Shown piece after piece: positions 1 to 10,724 of a stretch of DNA of 64,000 nt. Position numbers and translations under genes: made by a program. Source of the DNA: Oscheius sp. JU75 (lineage: Eukaryota > Nematoda > Chromadorea > Rhabditida > Rhabditidae); assembly GCA_037178855.1 (NCBI GenBank), contig JASJZC010000002.1, positions 248,001 to 312,000 of the forward strand, read 5' to 3'. The notes beneath the pieces are model-generated. The model was not told the origin of the DNA. It made no database searches and saw nothing but the letters and a program-made list of their open reading frames with translations. Each line of letters starts with the position of its first letter. The first letter of the stretch is position 1.

Positions 1-170
1 TACGCTGCCTGTTTTGTTTATTCGAACCGTTGCAATTGTCGCACCATCAAATTGCGCGCCGAAATATAGGGAAACCTGTTCAGCAGTTCTCTCTCTGTTT
101 CAAAAGAAAGCGACAACTGATAGCAAACGTCAATTGAAGGACCAATTGACAGAAAAAAAAGGATACTTAC

Positions 171-828
171 CGAACCGAGTCCTCTCCAGTCTTTCCCTTG
201 ACGATCAGGGTCTGTCCAGGCTCGAAGGGCTCCGTCAGCTTGCTGCGGTAGGGCACGGGCTAAATTATATCATTCTTCCAGATATTAGAAATTTTCCACA
301 GCCGATGAAGAACCCTTTCGACAGTTTCGGTACAGAAATTAAGTTAAAGCAACACAGGGAACTGTTCAAAAACCGAGAGAAGCAGTGATCTGTTAGCTGG
401 TGGGAAGTTCCCGATGCTCTCGCACGACTGATTAATGCATGGCACAGCTCTCGCTCTGCTCTAGAGGGTCTGAAGAGAGTGTGTGTGCCCAATGTGCCGT
501 GAGGTAACAAGAGACACGGGAAGGAAGAGGTGGAATTAGCCATAACAATGCAGAATTTGGGAAAAGATGGGCTCAGTGAGAGACAGAGGCATGATTTCAT
601 TATTCTGGAACTCGGAATCATAGCTTTGAGGGAAAAATTATTGAGCACAGATTAAGGAGTCCATCTTTTCCATCCCAGATTTGTCGTCCATAGCAACCGA
701 AAAAGGGGGCGGTGGTTGGGTGGGAGGGGTCACACTTTTTTGTCCTCGTGTAAGCGTATGTAAACTTTCAAGAAGGCAAAAATCAAAAAGCGAAGATGAA
801 AACTTACGTATTTAGTCTCGTAAGCCAT
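171..828 (-). CDS. lec-1: Galectin (LEC-1 type), 5' end only
   Basis: Two exons are visible: 808-828 (start codon at 828, peptide MAYETKY) and 171-259, both with canonical GT..AG borders and in phase. Together they encode MAYETKYPVPYRS followed by KLTEPFEPGQTLIVKG and end at EDSVR. This is the N-terminal edge of the first carbohydrate-recognition domain of tandem-repeat nematode galectins such as C. elegans LEC-1. Galectins bind beta-galactosides and are secreted without a signal peptide; none is seen here. The rest of the gene, including the sugar-binding HxNPR / WGxE residues, lies left of position 1. Bases 1-170 and 260-807 are introns. The match rests on about 37 residues, but the pattern is very characteristic. 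Confidence 0.85.
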
Positions 829-1800
829 TTCGGTAGAAATTTTGAATGAAGCGGTTTACCTGAAAAAGCACTGTTGGAAACAACAGAAAGCAAAAGAACA
901 GGAAGTGAGTTTTTCTGATTGCAGAAAAAAGAAGAGTTGGGAGCGGTATATGGTAGAAGACAAAAACAAAAACAAGAAAGCTGGTCGTTTACGAGGGAGG
1001 CAAAGAGTAACAATTTTTTGCAACTGTGTCAAAAGTCAAAACCCAGACAGAGAGAGACATGGAAACAGGGAAACAGACTGGGGCAGCGTTGAACAATTCC
1101 ATCAAAATCGATTGTGTTATCGAGAAAGTTGGACCGTTTCCCAAGTAGTATGTTTTCCTGGCGTTACAATAAAGGCTGGGTAATAGCTTTCGGGGCGGAA
1201 ATTGAATTAGGAAGCTGTTTTTGAGACGAACAGCCCTCTGTGAAAGTTTCAAGACAGAAAAAGTTCACATTAGGCCACTGACACCTGTGTTGCGACCTCC
1301 ACAAAGCGCGCTGGTGCCAGTCGTGTCGGCCATTAATTAATTTGTAGTAAACGAGGAGAAAGCTGGCAAAGAACAATTTGTTTGCGGTGTCGCTCTGACA
1401 GAAAGACGGGGTGTGTCACCTCGTTTCTCTTTCTTCAAAAATGGGGCGTGGCCCTCGAGCGGTATCAACCATGACGGGTTTTGTCTTTTCTCTGTCTTCT
1501 AGTGAAAGATGGCCACGCCTCTTCTGTTTAGAAGAGGGGGAACCCGTGAAGGTCTTCTGATAAGGGAATGCCTCTAACTGGAATTCGTGTTGCCAAGTTG
1601 TTTTTGATAGGCTGACAAACAGAAAGGGATGATACTGGAAATAGACTACTGGTGTAAAACTCTCTGTCTCTCTCTGTCTCTCTCCCTCACTCTCTCTATC
1701 TGTCTCTATACCTCTGTCACTGTATCTCTCGGTCCATCTGTTTGTCACTATATCTCCCTGTCTCTGTTTATCTCTGTCTCTCTGTACCTCTCACTCCTTG

Positions 1801-1841
<41 letters not shown>

Positions 1842-3566
1842 TTCTGCTTCTTTGTTACTTGGTCTTTCTGTCTCTCTGTCTCAACCAAATGACTCACTTT
1901 ACCCGAGTTTCAACAGCTTCTCTAACTTTCCTTCTTTCCCCGCGACAGTTTTTGCTATTGACAAACAGCCTTGAACCTGGTTGTCAGAGCGCAGCTAACT
2001 ACCGCTAGCCCTCTGATTGATACTGTCTGATGATGAATTAGTCAATCGGGACACAGAGAATGTCGTAGAAGAAAAACGGAAAAGTAAACAGAAAGAAACG
2101 TTCTGATTACATTCCTACGACGGAGAAAATTTCAGGGCATGCAATCTACAAAAAGTATGAGATTGCACAAAGGATAGTCTAGAAAATAGTGACAAGTTTG
2201 GAAAAAAGGAGATAGCAACATTCTCTAATCCGTTTCGGCACCGGAAATGCGTGTCAACAACTCTCGGGCGGGTGTTGGTTGGGGTCGGCTGGGCGCTATT
2301 TCAATTTGAGCGGCTGAGAGAGAGGAAGGGACAGTGAAAAAGCGGTTCTTAGCCTCTGTATGCATCACTCAAGCAGCCTGGAACACTGAAAACTAGCAAC
2401 TACAGGCTAAAGGTTAGCACTACTGTCTGCATAATAGTACTGTACCAGTGGATTGAATTGTTGTTATCATTTTGATTCTGTCTCTCTGTCCCTTTGTCTT
2501 TCTTTCTGCCGACCAATCTGTTTGTCATTACCCAAGAATGCGGAGTTATTCTTGGAAGAGACGCACAGCCTGAGTGATGACTAACAAAAAGGAAAAAGAG
2601 ACCGCTGGTTGCGGACGGCTAGTACAGAGAAAACAGTAAAGTGGTTTTGATGTTTCTCTCTGGAAAGGATTTTAGTCACTGTCTCTGTTTCTATTTATGT
2701 CCCTCTACAGCCAACAGCAATCGGTTGTTGTCCTCTCCCTCTCGCTGAAAACCGGTCAGTGCAAAACGATTTGAAATTTCAAGAGCGATAGGCAACGTGA
2801 TAGCAAGTAAATAGAAGGGGCTGAGTACAGAGAAAGGTCAATTTTGAGCAATAGAAAAGACAAAACTTTCTGCATAGATCTCGGTGGCAACTCTTTGTAA
2901 AGTGTTGGTAAGTCCAGAGAGAGGAGGGCAAACAGCCATGAGGAACAGAACAGCTGTTCGTTATTTGGTTCGGCCCAACGAGAAAGTCTGAAACGTGGCA
3001 AAATGAAGAGAAGAAAGACTTATTGGACTTGCAAGAAGTAAATAAAAGTAGCTTAGGGTCGTTAGAAGGGGCATGCCCCCTTCCTTTGGGGCTCGGCAGT
3101 TGACTCGTTTATCTCAATTTCATGACAATCGTGAGTCAATCAGCACACGCGATCGTTGGTCTCTTTTGGGAGGAAAGACATTTATAAGAAGACAAAGAGA
3201 CGAAGACAGAAAGGTAGAGAGGCATAGAAGTACAGTGACACAGAAACAGAGATACAGAGAGAGAGAAACAGAGACGGAGAGAGAGAAACAGAGACAGAAC
3301 AGAGATAGTCAGAGGCCTTGAAACAGTAATAAAATCAAATGATGCAGATCGGTTGCTGGCAGCCGGCCAGCCAACAGTTTACGGCAGCCACACACACGTT
3401 TTGAGGTCCGAAGGCCAGCCGCCTCCGCTAGCTGTCGCCACATTACAACAACTGTGAGGCTATGGCAAAGCCAGAGGACACATTGCCAGTGACATGCGTA
3501 AATAAATTTTTGACCGAGGAACGGGCGTACATGAATTTCTCTTTAAAGTTTCTACGATCGTCACCT
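829..3566. other. Gene-free interval between galectin and membrane-protein genes
   Basis: No coding exon could be supported on either strand. It should hold the galectin promoter. Two low-complexity tracts stand out: CTCTGT/CTCTCT-rich sequence at about 1660-1885 and AGACAGAG-rich sequence at about 3195-3315. These tracts are open in several frames and produce spurious open frames rich in Ser/Leu or Glu/Arg. Confidence 0.6.
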
Positions 3567-4314
3567 TTAGGACTTCACCTCCACAGCCGTTGTCTCGTCC
3601 AGCCAGCTGACTGTCTTCTTCTTTTGTTCAGCAGGAGAGGGGCAGTTTTGGGAGGTAATCTTGCGAATCCCTCTGATGGAGGTAGGAGTTGGTGTGGGAA
3701 GAAGTGGAGTCGTGACCGGATTCAATGATGGCTCAAAATGAGAAGACACCTGAGAGTTACTTTGCAGCTGCTGTGATCTTGGCTCTTCTGGTTTGAGAGG
3801 CAGGGAGGCCACCAGATCGATGAGGAAGGAGATGGTTTTTGAAGGCTCGTGGATGACAGGACCATGGAAACTGAAAGATTTCTACTGCCTCTGTCTCTCC
3901 GTTTTCGTGTTTCTGTCTTCCAATCCTCTCTGTCTCTCTGCCTTTGTTTCCTCTCAGCCCTCACTTACCATTCCGCAGTCTCCGCCGGTTCCTCTTCCAA
4001 ATTGTTTTTTTCTTTCTTTTTGCCCTTCTTCTCCTTTCTCGCCGTCTTCTTCTCAGCAACATTCATCGAAATGACCATCGTCGTCTTCTTCTTGTGTCTC
4101 TTTTCCCGGAGACTCGTGATCACGGTTTGGGCAATGTAGACGGCTACCGAGAGCACAATGAATACAATCATGGCGGCCATGATGATAATGATGTCGTGCG
4201 TCCTGGACTCGGCATCTCTTAGAATCCGGTAGATTTCCCCCTGCTCTCTTAAACTCCTGAATCCTATGGGTCACTCTCTGATCGACGTAGCACTCACAAT
4301 TCAGCTTCAATCAT
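3567..4314 (-). CDS. Unrecognised single-pass membrane protein, 199 aa
   Basis: Three exons splice in phase: 4298-4314, 3969-4247 and 3567-3870. The first intron is exactly 50 nt (GTGAGT..TTTAAG). The start is ATG at 4314. The predicted protein has a short acidic N-terminus (MIEAELEQGEIYRILRD), one hydrophobic helix at about residues 26-47 (IIIIMAAMIVFIVLSVAVYI), then a strongly basic stretch (REKRHKKK, then a Lys-rich run) and a Pro/Ser/Thr-rich tail. The tail ends near KKKTVSWLDE, where KTVSW matches the RVxF docking motif for protein phosphatase 1. Short outside, one helix, basic inside resembles KCNE/MinK-like (nematode MPS) channel subunits in layout, but I see no clear signature, so function is unassigned. 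The exon structure and phase agreement make the gene itself fairly safe. Confidence 0.65.
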
Positions 4315-4467
4315 CTCCGGAAATGGATAAGTAGCACACTAACTTCTGAAATTTAATTACCATCAAAAGTTTTGTGAAACAACAAAGTTTTTAGCAAAAC
4401 TGGATAAAAAAAACTCCAAATGGAATGCGTTTGTTACTTGTTCGAATTGAAATTGGTCTTTTCCAAG

Positions 4468-5247
4468 CAAGTCAAACTGCTTCAAGGGAACCACGAAATG
4501 GCTTGTATCAATAGAGGTTTTGTTCAGCCATAAAAAAAAACGCTTTCCAATTCAGTATGAAAAATTTTTTGACATGTTCAATGACTGCTTCAGATACATG
4601 CCTTGGGTGGGATCATCGGAAAGAAGGTAAGTAGAGAGACAGACAGGGATACAGCGTGACAGAGAGACGGAGATAGTTCCAGACTCCCTGCATGCACAGT
4701 GGCCTGAGTCCCGGCTTATGAATTTTGGACGACATCTATGCAATACCACGCACAATCCATGATCTCCAGACTATTGCCCTGGCAACAGACCTGCTTTGGA
4801 ATAAAAAGACAACCGCCTACAGCGAAAACCAAGTCCGTGGAGTGAGCTGGGAGTTTGGCGAAGATGTTGTCCACAAGTTGCATGACAATTCGGAGTTGAC
4901 TATGATCATCAGAGCTCATCAGGTAAGTCTTTGTCTCTCTGCTTCTATATCTCTGTTTCTCTGTCTATTTATCTCTCTAATTTCTCAATTCCTCTAACTC
5001 TCCATCTCTCAATCTCTCTGTCTCTCTGTACTGACTCTCAGTTTTTAGAGGATGATGGAAGGTGTTTGCGAATCGAAGGCTCATTACTGCATTTTTCGCT
5101 CCAAACTACCAGAAAGAAACGCAAAATAACTGGACAGTCTTGCGGAAAAATTCGAAAGGAAGCATCGGATTCCGAGTTCTCAGGCCCGAGTTCGAGCTTG
5201 TCAGGATGACAGTGACAATAATTAGGAGGTTTATCCTCCAAGTCTGA
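4468..5247 (+). pseudogene. PP1-type Ser/Thr phosphatase, disrupted copy
   Basis: Recognisable phosphatase segments appear in order on the plus strand. They are LLQGNHEMACINRGF (GNHE metal-binding motif), a FFDMFNDCFRYMP block, CMHSGLSPGL, then LATDLLWNK..VRGVSWEFG..IIRAHQ ending at a good donor at 4922, and finally VFANRRLITAFFAPNYQKE (APNY loop). Reading between them is broken: TAA at 4531 next to an A-run, an out-of-phase join near 4630-4680, TGA at 4719 inside an otherwise continuous exon, and a one-base shift near 5060. The GDxHG and GDxxDRG motifs upstream of GNHE were not found. Nematodes carry many divergent, sperm-enriched PP1 paralogues; this looks like a decayed member. Sequencing error would have to strike four times to rescue it. 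Confidence 0.7.
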
Positions 5248-6253
5248 AGCTCAACCTACACCCCACCCCGGCTCTCTGAATAACTCTCATGGTCCGGGCA
5301 AGACGATACCCATGTTGCCTCCGAGACAGCGTGACGAAGAGTGACTGCGGCTGTGATAAAGAAATAAGTAATCTAGAAGAGAGAAGAGTATGCGAATGTA
5401 TCAGTGAACTTTCGATCTTAAAATAAACTCTTCGCCCCCAGAGATTTGACTTTCTAAAAGGTGAGACAGTGCGGGAGAAGCTTACGAGAAGAGTTCGAGA
5501 TTTCGGTAGTTGAAATTGTTGTCATTTGCTATGAAGGAGAACAGCTTCAGTTGCCAAGACGGTTATCCAGTTTCCAAGGCATTACAGACGAGAATACAAA
5601 GTCAAACGGTGCGAGTGAAAAATCTGCAGGTTACTGAGACAGTATGGGTAGGAAATCTTCTTTTACCTAGACAGTGCGGGAGAAAACACTCCTTACTGTC
5701 GAGGCTGCACGGGTGAGGGCTCTTCAAGTTCACAATGTGGTAGACAGAAAGTATTCTAGTTGCCGAGACAGTACGGGAGACAATACTCCCTGTCTCTGAG
5801 ACAGTCTGGTCGCTGTCTATTTCAAGATACCACTTCAAAACTTTTAGATTTTCATTACAATTTCTAAAAAAAAATATATTATCAACAAAAAACTTGTGGC
5901 AAGAGCACGTCAACAATTCGAATCATACAGAACCACAATATCACAGCTATGAGCCAAGGTACATATTGCTAGAATGATGATGGTTAAGGAGGGGGGACCC
6001 GTCATATTTGGGCACAAATTTAAGAACGGTACGGGTGAGACTTTCAAGTGATTTCCTGCAGCTGTCTGCTCAAAATGTACCCTATTTTGCTTCAGAAAAT
6101 CACAAAAATGCCATGAGGAGAGACACGAAGACTAGAAGAACGAGTTATTAAGATCAACTTCTTATGTGGGGAGAAACAAACACGAAAACAAGGTATCACA
6201 GCTGAACCCACGGGAACTGGCGGAAAAAAGAGAGGGAGTGAGAACTCTCACTC
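5248..6253. other. Gene-free interval with decayed short repeats
   Basis: No gene is supported. Between 5463 and 5815 a motif close to GAGACAGTRCGGGAGA recurs at irregular spacing (about 5463, 5636, 5671, 5767 and 5801). It lies between the broken phosphatase copy and the 3' end of the DnaJ gene. Confidence 0.5.
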
Positions 6254-7553
6254 TCAGAATCCTTGGAGACCGTTGTAGACCTTGGGCTTCACGGCATCCT
6301 GCTGCAGGATGATCATGAGCTGTTGCTTCTGCTCTGCCGTCATCTCGACCCGGGGGAACTCGACGTCGAACGTCACATAGAGCTGACCGCGCTGATTGTT
6401 GTCCGTCAGACTGGGCATTCCTTCGTCCTTTTTGCGGAGTCGAGCACCCGGGTAGGTTACCTAAGAAACAGAATGAGAATATAGAGACCAAGAAGCCCAC
6501 CTTCTCCCTCTCGATAAGGACCTTGTGCCCGTCTAGATGGTCAATTTCCATTTGGAAGCCATTCAAGGCATCCTGGAGCGAGATGGTCACGTTAGTGTAG
6601 AGATCGTTGCCCTTGCGCTCGAATCGAGGATGCTTCTGGATCTTGACGCGGAACTTGAGATCTCCGGGTTCGCCCTCGATGTGTGGCTCACCCTCGCCGA
6701 CAAAGATCTGCTCGTGACCGTCGTGAGCTCCGACTTCGATTTCGACCTGCAGTTTTTGGGGTCAGTCTCTATCTCTCTATTTCTGTCTTTGTCCCTGTCT
6801 CTATCTCATTCACTTTTCTAAAAGTCAGCGAAAGTAAGCAAACTATTTACCTCCAAAGTTTTCGTCTCCTGTACCAGCTTCACATTGGGACACTCGTCGC
6901 AGACCTTGACCTGGTACATCTGGAACCTGCCCTGTCCCATCTGCTCGGTTCGCATCTCGTGACGACAATTGCACTGTCGCGTTCCACTCGACTGCTTGTA
7001 GACGGCCTTCTTTCGCTTGACCTCGACAAAATGTCCATTGTAGGCCTCCTCCAAGGAGACGTACAGATCCACGACGACGTCGGCTCCCTTTGGTGTCTGG
7101 TCATCTCCGTTAGACTGTCCACCGCCACCGAAAAAGTCGCCGAAGAAGCTGGAGAAAGGATCATGACCTCCTCCACCGCCGCTCATTTTGTTCACTCCTT
7201 CCTCTCCATGTCGGTCGTAGGTCGCTCGTTTGTCCTTGTCTGACAGAACCTGGAAAAAGCAATGAGTGACTGTCACAGAAAGATAAAGAGACAGAGAGAC
7301 ATAGAGAGACAGACAGACAAAGACAGTCCCCTACCTCATAGGCGGCTCCTAAATCCTGGAACTTCTCGTTGGCCGTTCCATCGTCAGGATGCTTGTCCGG
7401 ATGAAGTTCCTTGGCCAGCTTCCTGTAGGCCTTCTTGATCTGGTTCACGTTGGCATTCCGCGGCACGCCGAGGATCTTGTAGAAGTCACGACCGCAGTCG
7501 GCCAACTGGACCAGACTGCAGACCAGCAGCACCAGAATGGCAAATAGGTGCAT
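6254..7553 (-). CDS. dnj-20: ER-lumenal DnaJ co-chaperone (DNAJB11/ERdj3), 356 aa
   Basis: Four exons splice in phase: 7335-7553, 6851-7249, 6501-6746 and 6254-6460. The start is ATG at 7553, just after a TTTCCAG site near 7578 suited to trans-splicing. Residues 1-20 form a signal peptide ([20 protein letters not shown]). The J domain follows (DFYKILGV, then the essential HPD in [10 protein letters not shown]). Next come a Gly/Phe-rich linker ([15 protein letters not shown]), a Cys-containing insert (CNC..CDECPN) typical of DNAJB11, and two substrate-binding beta domains ending YNGLQGF. The length is within two residues of the human protein. ERdj3 delivers unfolded clients to BiP in the ER lumen. 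It is arranged head-to-head with PRKCSH, another ER quality-control gene. Introns 1 and 2 carry CTCTGT-type tracts. Confidence 0.96.
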
Positions 7554-8054
7554 CGTCTTCTCTGCTTGGTTTCAACACCTGGAAAGTAATGAGATTACGC
7601 GGACACCGTTGATAGGAGTGGAAATATCCGTCTGTCTCAAGTTTTTGATCAGAGAGAGTTGACACTATAAAAGACAACGTGGTACAGGCGAAAAATTTCA
7701 CTACGCTCAGTCAGTTGGGGTATATCGGTAAGAAGAGAGAAAGGTGTAAAAATGGAGGCAATATGATTTCCCGAGAAAGTAAGTCAACTTGGTAGATCTC
7801 AAAGAGAAGAACTTGCACTTCCGTCTTTGAGAAGTTTCCTCGAAGCGACTAAGTTTTCCACGAAACTTTTCAAATCTTGGAAGCCAATTATACTTTTTTC
7901 AGGCAAAAACAAGCGTTTTCTAACTTCAATCAATAAAAATTGGGAAGCTTTTTTGGGGAGAGACGAAAGCGCTTTTAGTGTTCTGCTTCTGTTGTGACGC
8001 CGCCCGTATTCATAGACGACAAAAACCAGGTCAGTTCAAATATATTTTCAATGG

Positions 8055-8087
<33 letters not shown>

Positions 8088-8457
8088 AGAAAAATGAATG
8101 GGCGCAATAGATTCTGAATTTCAAATATGAGGATTTAGTTTCTGTAAGGAGAGGAGATAAAAAGCACAACAAGATGAACTAGTTCAAACCACCTAGTTCT
8201 TACGCTGACGTTGCAGTTAAAGGACTGCCTCTAACTGGTAAGCGTGGACCACCGGCATCCAGCCTAGAGCCAAATCAAACGGCCTCTAAGACCGTCTGCC
8301 AACTCATTTACGACTCTTTATATTTGTCTAGACTCTAGACCGTGACCTGAATTGATTTTTCTGCAACTTTCTCTTAGGAGTGTGACCCCATAACGGATCT
8401 GATAGATTTTTAGTATTCCTATTTTGGGTATATCATATATGAAACATTTTCAGGCAA
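7554..8457. promoter_or_regulatory. Shared divergent promoter of two ER-folding genes
   Basis: About 0.9 kb separates the start codons of the DNAJB11 and PRKCSH genes, which point away from each other. The interval has a T30 run at 8057-8086. It also holds ACGT-core sequences that resemble parts of unfolded-protein-response elements: CAACGTGG near 7673, CTGACGTTG near 8204, and CCACG on the minus strand near 8242. A TATAAAAG word occurs near 7667. A TTTTCAG at about 8447-8453 followed by GCAAATG marks the trans-splice site of PRKCSH. Co-regulation is inferred from layout and known biology, not proven by the sequence. Confidence 0.45.
8057..8086. repeat. Poly(T) tract, 30 nt
   Basis: An uninterrupted run of T lies in the divergent intergenic region between dnj-20 and PRKCSH. 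It could be the A-tail remnant of a retroposed sequence on the minus strand or a nucleosome-excluding tract. Confidence 0.8.
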
Positions 8458-10724
8458 ATGAGCTTCCAAAACGTCCTTGCGGCGTTTGTCGCCCTCCAGG
8501 CGGTCAGTGCCTTCTCGAACGAAGTCCCCAGCTACCATCGAGGCGTCGAGTTCAGCCGAGTCCCGCTGTACAACCAGGGAGCCGAGTTTCGCTGTCTGGA
8601 CGGATCCAAGACCATCCCTGCTGACCAAATCAACGATGACTACTGCGATTGTCCGGATGGCAGCGATGAGCCGGGTAAGTCTGTCTCTGTCTCTGTCTCT
8701 GTCTCTGTCTCTGTCTCTGTCTCTGTCTCTGTCTCTGTCTCTGTCTCTGTCTCTGTCTCTGTCTCTGTCTCTGTCTCTGTCTCTGTCTCTGTCTCTGTCT
8801 CTGTCTCTGTCTCTGTCTCTGTCTCTGTCTCTGTCTCTGTCTCTGTCTCTGTCTCTGTCTCTGTCTCTGTCTCTGTCTCTGTCTCTGTCTCTGTCTCTGT
8901 CTCTGTCTCTGTCTCTGTCTCTGTCTCTGTCTCTGTCTCTGTCTCTGTCTCTGTCTCTGTCTCTGTCTCTGTCTCTGTCTCTGTCTCTGTCTCTGTCTCT
9001 GTCTCTGTGTTTCTCAAGCAGACCTTTCAGGAACCTCTGCCTGCCCGAATGGACGTTTCTTTTGTGCCAACAAGGGTCACAAGGCCGAGTACATGCCAAG
9101 CTCTCGAGTCAACGACAAGATTTGTGATTGCTGTGATGGTAGCGACGAGTACGCCAGCGGGACCGAGTGCCCGAACATTTGCGACGAGCTAGGCAAATCG
9201 GCTCGCCTCGAGAAGGAGCGCAAGGCTGTCGTGGCCAGGAAAGGCTTCACCACGAGGAAGGAACTAGCCAAGCAAGGAGCCCAGATGAAGGAGGAGAAGG
9301 TCAACGCGGCCATTCCAATTCGCGCACAGCGAGACGAGCTTCTTCCCCAGAGAGACGTGATCACCACGAAGAAGAACGATCTGGAGGAGAAGGAGAGAAA
9401 GCTGAAAGACGAGCACAGGAACAGATGGCAGGCCAGCAAGGATGAGAAGAAAAAGGAGAAGGCTGCCACTCTCTTCAAGGAAATCGACACGGACAGCGAT
9501 GGAAAGATTTCCTTGGCTGAAATGCTCCAGCAGACCTATCTGGACTCGGACCACGACGGTCAAGTGACGGAGTCTGAAGCCAAACTTTTTTTGGCTCTCG
9601 ATGAGGCAGACTTCGACCACTTCTTGGCCAACATGTATGATTTGTTGAAGACGGCCAAGAGGAACTACGAGCTGGACAAGAGGGATAGCGAACAAGAAGA
9701 CGATATGGTGGCAGGTGATTGTTGGAAAGGGGCAGAGACGGCTGAGAAACAGAGAGACAGTCAATTAATCCTTGTTCCAGATGAAGACAAACCCCACGAC
9801 GAACCCGTGGACAGTGAAGATGATCAGGATGAGGATGAGGTCATGCCTCCTTACGATTCCGATACCCAAGCCATAATCGACGAGGCTGAGGCTGCTCGCA
9901 AGGACTATAACGACATCGACTTCAAGGTTCGGGACTTTGAGAACCAGATCAGGTGCACTGTCTTTCTTCAATATCAACTTTTGGGAATTCTTCAGAGAAG
10001 CCGACTCCTTCACCTCTCAAGACTTTGGAGATGATTACGCCTGGGCTCCGTTGAAGGGACAGTGCTTCGAGCTGAACGACATGCAGTACATTTACAAGAT
10101 GTGTCCATTTGACAAGACGGTCCAGAAGGATAAGAACGGTCATGGAGAGACTAGCCTTGGGTAGGTTCATTCACTCATTCTGTCACTGGTCTATCTCTGT
10201 GTCTATCTGCCTGAGAGGTGTTTGGCTCTCCAGATGGTCGTTTCCCGATCATTCTGCTGTCAGTCCTCTCTCTTCTTTTCTGTTCGAACTGTCGTAATCC
10301 CTGTATTTTGGAGTTTCTCTTCTTTTTGAGTCACATGTTCAAACGGGGGATTCGAGAGACAGAGCTGCGATGATCACTAACAAGAGTTTATTGTGAAAAT
10401 TTTCTTTTGAACAGCAGACTGTCACTGCTGTGCTGTCTCTTGTCTCTGTCTCTGTCCCATAATCCATTGATTCTTTTATTTTCCAGAAACTTCAAAGAAT
10501 GGGCTGGAGCCGTGCCTCGCAAGTACTCTGCCCAAAAGTACGATGGCGGTCAGCAGTGCTGGAACGGTCCTCAGCGTTCCACCAACGTCATCATCGAATG
10601 TGGTGAGCAGAATGAGCTCGTCTCGGCCACCGAGCCGGCCAAATGCGAGTACGAATTCCTTTTCCGCACGCCGGCTGCCTGCAACGACCCTGACAAGGAG
10701 GAACCCATCCACGTGGAGCTCTAG
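8458..10724 (+). CDS. PRKCSH: Glucosidase II beta subunit (PRKCSH), 491 aa
   Basis: Five exons splice in phase: 8458-8674, 9031-9714, 9781-9952, 9996-10160 and 10487-10724. There is a signal peptide (MSFQNVLAAFVALQAVSAFS), then two cysteine-rich LDLa-like modules with the DDYCDCPDGSDEPG and ICDCCDGSDEY signatures. A long charged coiled-coil region follows, then EF-hand-like loops (DTDSDGKISLAEM and DSDHDGQVTESE) and an acidic stretch (about residues 325-340). The C-terminal mannose-6-phosphate-receptor homology domain shows FELNDMQYIYKMCPF, YDGGQQCWNG and VIIECG. The protein ends HVEL, a variant of the HDEL/KDEL ER-retrieval signal. It partners the catalytic alpha subunit in trimming glucose from N-glycans in the calnexin cycle. 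Intron 1 contains the large TCTCTG array. A polyadenylation signal AATAAA is at 10800-10805. Confidence 0.96.
8681..9008 (+). repeat. Perfect TCTCTG hexanucleotide array, about 55 copies
   Basis: An essentially uninterrupted (TCTCTG)n array of about 328 bp begins six bases after the 5' splice site of PRKCSH intron 1. Because the unit is six bases with no stop codon in any frame, the array stays open on both strands and creates long artificial Ser-Val, Ser-Leu, Thr-Glu and Arg-Asp open frames. It is the purest and longest instance of the motif that litters introns throughout this window, so copy number may be misassembled. Confidence 0.97.

Noticed and set aside
14-388. Plus-strand 124-codon open frame at the left edge
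   Set aside because: It starts at a non-ATG codon and is antisense to the well-supported galectin exon 171-259.
1629-2008. Leu/Ser-rich open frames that look like membrane proteins
   Set aside because: They are translations of CTCTGT/CTCTCT low-complexity DNA with no splice or start context.
8419-9192. Long open frames on both strands made of Ser-Val, Ser-Leu, Arg-Asp or Thr-Glu repeats
   Set aside because: They are artefacts of the stop-free TCTCTG array inside an intron with good splice sites; only the flanking PRKCSH exons are real.
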